From positions 10,353,168 to 10,417,167 of the forward strand of contig JAJEKV010000046.1 in the NCBI GenBank assembly GCA_021234155.1: a stretch of 64,000 bases of DNA. Direction: 5' to 3'. The translations under genes and the position numbers were made by a program. Source of the DNA: Isoetes taiwanensis. Lineage: Eukaryota > Streptophyta > Lycopodiopsida > Isoetales > Isoetaceae. A model generated the notes under the pieces. The model was not told where the DNA came from. It did no database searches and worked only from the letters and a program-made list of their open reading frames with translations. Positions 59,474 through 64,000 of this stretch are shown here, piece by piece (position 1 is the stretch's first letter; the number at the start of each line of letters is the position of its first letter).

Positions 59474-60008
59474 TGTTGCCCCCAAAGGGCAACATACTAA
59501 TTGTTGGTTCATGTATTCAAGTTAGGCCAAGTCATTTTGAAGAAAAACAAATCAAAAAAAGCTTGGTAGTCAACATTGATGTGAATCTACACCAATACTC
59601 AAGGTCAACTCCCATGAAAGGTACACTATTTGAGGTCAAAGGTAGTCAAAGGATGCTTTATGAGATTCTGGGTTTAGAAGATTGGAAGATGCTTTTTGAA
59701 GATTGCAAGACAAACTTTGGAAGACCCCATGGTATTTGATTTCATTTCCTAGCCATTTTTATCCATATTCTTACCTCCATTTTGACATTTTCCTAGTCAT
59801 ATTTTCCCCATACCTATACTCCCCCCTGCTCACCCATTTTGCCAATCACTCCATGGTTGCCTAATTCCTTTTTTCCCTAGTGCCTTTTGTCCCTTTCAAA
59901 GATGAACTTCCTATTTCATATCCTTTCTCTCATTCTTATCCCCCATGTTACACCTTTGCAAATACCCCTAGTCAAATTTTTGAAATTTCTTATACCCCTT
60001 TCCACTAT
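59474..60008 (+). mobile_element. Truncated LTR, subfamily II, copy 3
   Basis: Same start hairpin and CCACTAT breakpoint as copies 1 and 2. Confidence 0.85.
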
Positions 60009-60084
60009 AGTATAGGCACCTTGGTATATAGTTGAAGACCCTTTAAATTTGAGGGGACCAGCCATTCTTTTGTTTTATGCGAGA
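60009..60084 (+). other. Subfamily III 3' UTR tail, copy 3
   Basis: Matches 35308-35383; CTGGCTGAGGGG of the other copies reads AAATTTGAGGGG here. Confidence 0.75.
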
Positions 60085-62010
60085 TGTTGCCCCAAAGGGC
60101 AACATGCTAATTGTGTTCTATGCATTCAAGTTAGGTTAAGTCATTTAGAAGACTAGGTCAAAGCTTTGAAGAGCTTGGCGGTCAACCTTGATGTGAAGGT
60201 CAAAAGATGCTTACCCTCTAGGTCAACAAGTGCTCAAGCGGAGAAAGTTCACAAGAGGTACTTTATTTGGGATCAAATGCTTAGTTAAGGATATGCTCTA
60301 GAAGAATCACGGGTTATGAAGTTTGGAAGACATTTCTTTGAAGTTTGGAAGACACACGCACACATGGTTCAAAATCTTGCCTTCTCCCCTCACTCATTTC
60401 CATGATTAACCCTTATCTCCATCTACCCCTTTATTTAACCATTGAAGCCTACATTATTATGACCATCAAATACCATCATGGATTCCATCATTCTTTCCTC
60501 CTTTTTGCCAAAATCCTTAATCTCACCTTTTTTGCCTCACCATTGCTCCATAATGCTCCCAATGCTTCCAATTTTCCATGAACTCCTAAGCCTATATTTG
60601 CCATTTCCTATGGGTTCTAATGTCTACACTTGCTCCTATGGTATATTCCTACTCCAAAGCCTAAAGATGCTCTAGGAATATCCTATGATTCTCTCCTAAG
60701 GGTATGAAGTTCCCATGATCTTAAGATGCTTCAAGAAACCTTTGTTTATTTTAGAGAGAACTTCAAAACCATGCTTGAGTAATTCCAGATTATCAAAATA
60801 CGGCATATTCTGGGAATATACACGCCAAAATACGAAATCGTATCACGCCATTTTCAGAGAAAATACAGCTGAGAACCCTAAATTTCTGTTTCTAGCTCAA
60901 ATTGTGCCGGAATTGGCTCCATAGCTCTCGAAACTTATCTATTCTCACTTTCCCTCCCGTTATGAACCTAATGAACCCATAAATCAAGGCTAAGATTAAG
61001 TAAACATTTGAAAACTAAGTTATATACAGGGGATTCGACAAAAGAACTTTTCTGAAGGCCCAGAGGTACTCAAATCCGACATTGATCATTGCTGAGCAAG
61101 ATCTGAACGATTCTTGAAGTTCCTGAGCTCTCCTCAATTAGATTTACAAAGATCTATTTGACATTACTTTCAAAAAATTATCTTATGACTTGTGATGATT
61201 ATTTTACTGTATCTAGAGCTATGAAGCATCCTTATCTATTGTTATCATGATATATTTACCTTCACATCAATTCAAATCGACTGCCAAGCTGTCAGATCCA
61301 TCTCTGATATTTTTTCTTAGCAATTCTTGCCTTAAAATATTCTACAGAAAAACCTTGAGTGTTTCCCGACTCTTTTTTGCCCACTTGCCATTTATTCTTG
61401 GGGCCTGTGGGAGCCAAAGGATTTGAAATCATCCAAAAATACCACATCTAGCTCAAGTTATAAAGAATTACTCTCTGTTTTGATCAGTTTTGACTGTATT
61501 TTGCCAAATCCAGCCACAAAAAATACTTTCACACATCCAAATGGGAATCTGACTACCTGCCTCTCTCTCTTATCACCATTGCAGTATATTTGCTTTGGAA
61601 ATTCTCAAAAACACGCTTGGCAACTCCAAACCTTATTTTCTCGATCCTTTGTTTTCCATATTTGACTTTTATTGACCAAATTTTGACCCCACTTTGAGAT
61701 CGAATAACTCTTAAAATTAGTCTCTGACTTGGTCAGGGACTCTACCATTGGATACCTACAACTTTTTTGACCAAGTCTACAGCCTTTGACTCGGAAAATC
61801 CATCCATATCTCATCACCACATCTGTTTTAGTAGAGGTGCCAGTTTTTGGAAATGGGAAAGGTATAGAACTTCAAATTTTTGAACTTCTCTTTAAATTTT
61901 TCTTGCATAGACTGATCACCTTAAATGATCTGGAGGTTCTAACCCCAATTTGAGTGAAAACTCAGATTGGTTCCTTGTGGTTGACCTTTAAGCCAGGTTT
62001 AGGGTCAACA
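60085..62010 (+). mobile_element. 5' LTR of element E, subfamily III
   Basis: 1926 bp, hairpin start, TATATA at 61021, GGGTCAACA end. Confidence 0.9.
61021..61026 (+). promoter_or_regulatory. LTR TATA box (element E)
   Basis: TATATACAGGGGATTCGACA context. Confidence 0.6.
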
Positions 62011-62013
62011 TTT

Positions 62014-62031
62014 TGGAGGTTCTACCGAGAT
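62014..62031 (+). other. tRNA-Gln-type primer-binding site (element E)
   Basis: TGGAGGTTCTACCGAGAT, 3 nt after the LTR. Confidence 0.72.
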
Positions 62032-62053
62032 TCTACCTGGATCTTGAGGACTC

Positions 62054-63410
62054 ATGGCTCCAAAACAGAAATTTCCAACAGAGCAAGAACCAATGGAAGA
62101 TCAGGAGACTTCAGAACCCTGCAGAGATAGATCTCTTCCCCCAAGTTTTTCAACTGGATTACTTCAAAGTTTGCCTTGCCAGTTTGAATTGAATGTACCT
62201 ACTCCATTGCCTACTTTTGATTCCAGCATGAGTGCTAATACCTTTCTGATAATTTTTGAAGATTATTACAGGGATTATGGCTTTAAGAAAGGATGCAAGT
62301 TCTCACAATTTGAAAAATGTTTTAAAGAGGAGAGTGAAGCTGGTGCTTGGCTGACTTATGAGAAGCTTATGGGAACCACTTCTTGGGATGATCTTGTCAC
62401 CAAGTTTTTAGACAGGTTTGGAAAACTTGCTGCTCCTAAGGACCTTGTTAATGAATTGCAAAATTTCTCTATTTATGCAGGTGAAAGTGTTAGTTAGTAC
62501 AAGGAAAGATTCAGCACCTTCATGAATAGATGTCAGAAAGGCCAAGTTATTGTCCCCACACTCTTTTTGGTGTCCTCTTTCATCAAAGGCCTATCTTCTA
62601 GACCAGAAATTCATAGAAAACTTATCAAGATTCAAGCTGCAGAAGGTTTTGATTCCATCTACAAGGTTTTTGCCAAGACTACTGAATTGACTAGAATGCT
62701 TTCTATCCTACCAGAAAAACACCATAGCTTTTATCATGACCCCTTTTACCCTGATGCCACTGATGGCCCTTATGAACCTCACCATTCTGTTCCTATCTAT
62801 GCTGTGCATAAAGAAAAGAAAAAAACCAAAGATGAAGAGGCTGATTCTCAAATTTCAGAGGTTAAAGCAGACTTGACAAAGGTAACTGAAGCTTTAGCAG
62901 AAGTGACCAAGCAACTTGTGGAGCTCAAAGCAAGCAGGGCAGGTAGAACTTATCCTGAATGTATTCATTGCAATAGAACTTCACACCCAGCTGATATTTG
63001 TTATTGGCAAATATGTCCTGAATGTAAAAAAGAAAGGTCACTTTGGTAGAGAATGTCCAGTTTGTGCTTTTTGCAAGGAGATTGGTCATACTGACCTTAG
63101 GTGCTCTGTTAAAGAATATTTTGCCAAGCAAGAGAGGGAGAAGAAACCTGAGGCGACTCCCCATGTAAGGTTTGCTGAATCTACTAGATCTATAAGGTTT
63201 GTGCAGGCTACAGAGATGCCAAAGACTGAGGAAGTGATGGTGGTACAAACCAGAAGCATGGGAGAGATCCATAGACCTGCTGAACCTAACAAATTTGCTC
63301 CAGAGCATTCCAGGAAATCAACATTGCCACCAACCCCTGTTATGGAAGCTCCTCCCCAAGAAATAGCTCCACCTCCCCAACGAAAGTATGGTAAGAGATC
63401 AAGATCTTGA
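62054..63410 (+). pseudogene. Gag of element E
   Basis: Best-preserved Gag, about 452 codons. MAPKQKFPTEQEPMEDQE start; capsid core EDYYRDYGFKKGCKF, SWDDLVTKFLDRFGKLAAPK; one TAG at 62495 in place of CAG (SVSQYKE); IHRKLIKIQAAEG; a helical segment EVKADLTKVTEALAEVTKQL. Three zinc knuckles are encoded: CIHCNRTSHPADIC; CPECKKKGHFGREC, split by one extra A in an A-run near 63030; and CAFCKEIGHTDLRC. The tail is Pro-rich and ends KYGKRSRS. Confidence 0.86.
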
Positions 63411-63990
63411 TGAGTTGGATGTTTTACTGAAAAATTCCAAAGTAAGTGTGGATTTATTTACCTTATTAAAGATTGCACCTGGTTATAGGAAAAAGTTATT
63501 GCAACAAACTATTTTTAGTGATGCAGTGGCTTGTGTAGGTGTTGCAAATGCCACTAATCTTATTTTGGCTCAAAATGAAGAAGATCCAGGTGCATTTATG
63601 TGTTCAGCTACTCTAGGAGGTTATTCTTTTTCTAATGTGTTGCTGGATGGTGGCTCACCTCTAAATATCATGCCCTATCATGTTATGAAAAAATGTGGGC
63701 TCGAGATAGACAAAAGGTCATCTGTTTTATTAAAATCCTTTTCAAATGCTAAAATAGCATCAGTTGGAATTGTGACCAAAGTTCCTGTTAACACTGAAGG
63801 CATTATTGTCATTGCCAATTTTGTTGTTGTTGCTTTTGAAGATTTAGGAGAAGATGCAGATATATGTGATCTCTTGCTAGGGAGAAGGTGGATGGCTACA
63901 GTTGATGCCAGGCCAATCTGGTCTGAGGGGAGATGCACCATTTCAAATGGCACTCAAATGGCCACAATCTACAACCAGGATGGTTCTTAA
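63388..63990 (+). pseudogene. Protease of element E
   Basis: The encoded protein is identical to element D's (LLDGGSPLNIMPYH; LLLGRRWMATVDARPIW) and ends at the same TAA (63988-63990). The remaining 10 bases of the window continue toward the aRNH region. Confidence 0.84.
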
Positions 63991-64000
63991 GGCTTCAAGG

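Larger units (their letters stand above)
31690..64000 (+). repeat. 12.35 kb tandem segmental duplication (2.6 units)
   Basis: Units start at GAATGAGCG at 31690, 44052 and 56393 (periods 12,362 and 12,341 bp). Each contains 1.93 kb of host-like sequence, the integrase C-terminus and 3' UTR of B, the truncated II LTR, the complete III LTR, a full internal region, and the truncated III LTR. Identical internal breakpoints and shared stops show duplication as DNA, not separate insertions. Confidence 0.9.

Noticed and set aside
16310-64000. Endogenous caulimovirus (pararetrovirus) origin
   Set aside because: Long LTRs, an integrase with a complete D-D-E triad and a primer site next to an LTR are present, and no movement protein is seen. 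This is Ty3/gypsy.

Overview
The window looks like nuclear, repeat-dense DNA of a land plant. Almost all of it is Ty3/gypsy LTR retrotransposon, and every element lies on the + strand, head to tail. The pol proteins resemble the non-chromodomain plant lineage around Tat (DGG-type protease, archaeal-type RNase H, integrase with a GPY/F-like tail and no chromodomain). Host DNA is limited to two low-copy inserts; one carries an exon-like fragment of cytosolic ribosomal protein S16 (uS9). I cannot name the species. A large-genome, possibly non-flowering plant is a guess.

Layout. (1) 1-16309: a tandem array with a 2.74 kb period. Each unit is a 3'-truncated LTR fused to the integrase C-terminus and 3' UTR. 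The fifth unit is split by a 2.8 kb insert (12571-15379) holding a long-TIR foldback element and the S16-like exon. (2) 16310-23721: element A, a deletion derivative lacking gag but keeping a 468-codon integrase frame. (3) 21895-35307: element B, which shares its 5' LTR with A's 3' LTR. It has degraded gag-pol, and a 4.8 kb host-like segment (28809-33615) splits its integrase. (4) 31690-64000: a 12.35 kb tandem segmental duplication (units at 31690, 44052 and 56393; the third runs off the window). Each unit holds part of that host segment, B's 3' end, a chimeric LTR junction, and a further element (C, D, E) of a third LTR subfamily.

How the parts work together. The elements encode Gag with three CCHC zinc knuckles, protease, archaeal-type RNase H (aRNH), reverse transcriptase, a second RNase H of the gypsy type (gRNH) and integrase. 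The order is unusual: the aRNH lies upstream of RT, and the gRNH after RT has lost three of its four catalytic acids in every copy. LTRs are 1.8-1.9 kb, begin with a hairpin TGTTGCCC/GGGCAACA, end in CAACA, and carry a conserved TATATA core. They are followed by a primer-binding site matching the 3' end of plant tRNA-Gln.

Caution. Differences between near-identical copies fall strongly on CAG, CTG and CCG trinucleotides and are mostly indels or odd substitutions. This fits long-read consensus error at CHG-methylated sites, so many private frameshifts may not be real. Lesions shared by all copies are more trustworthy.
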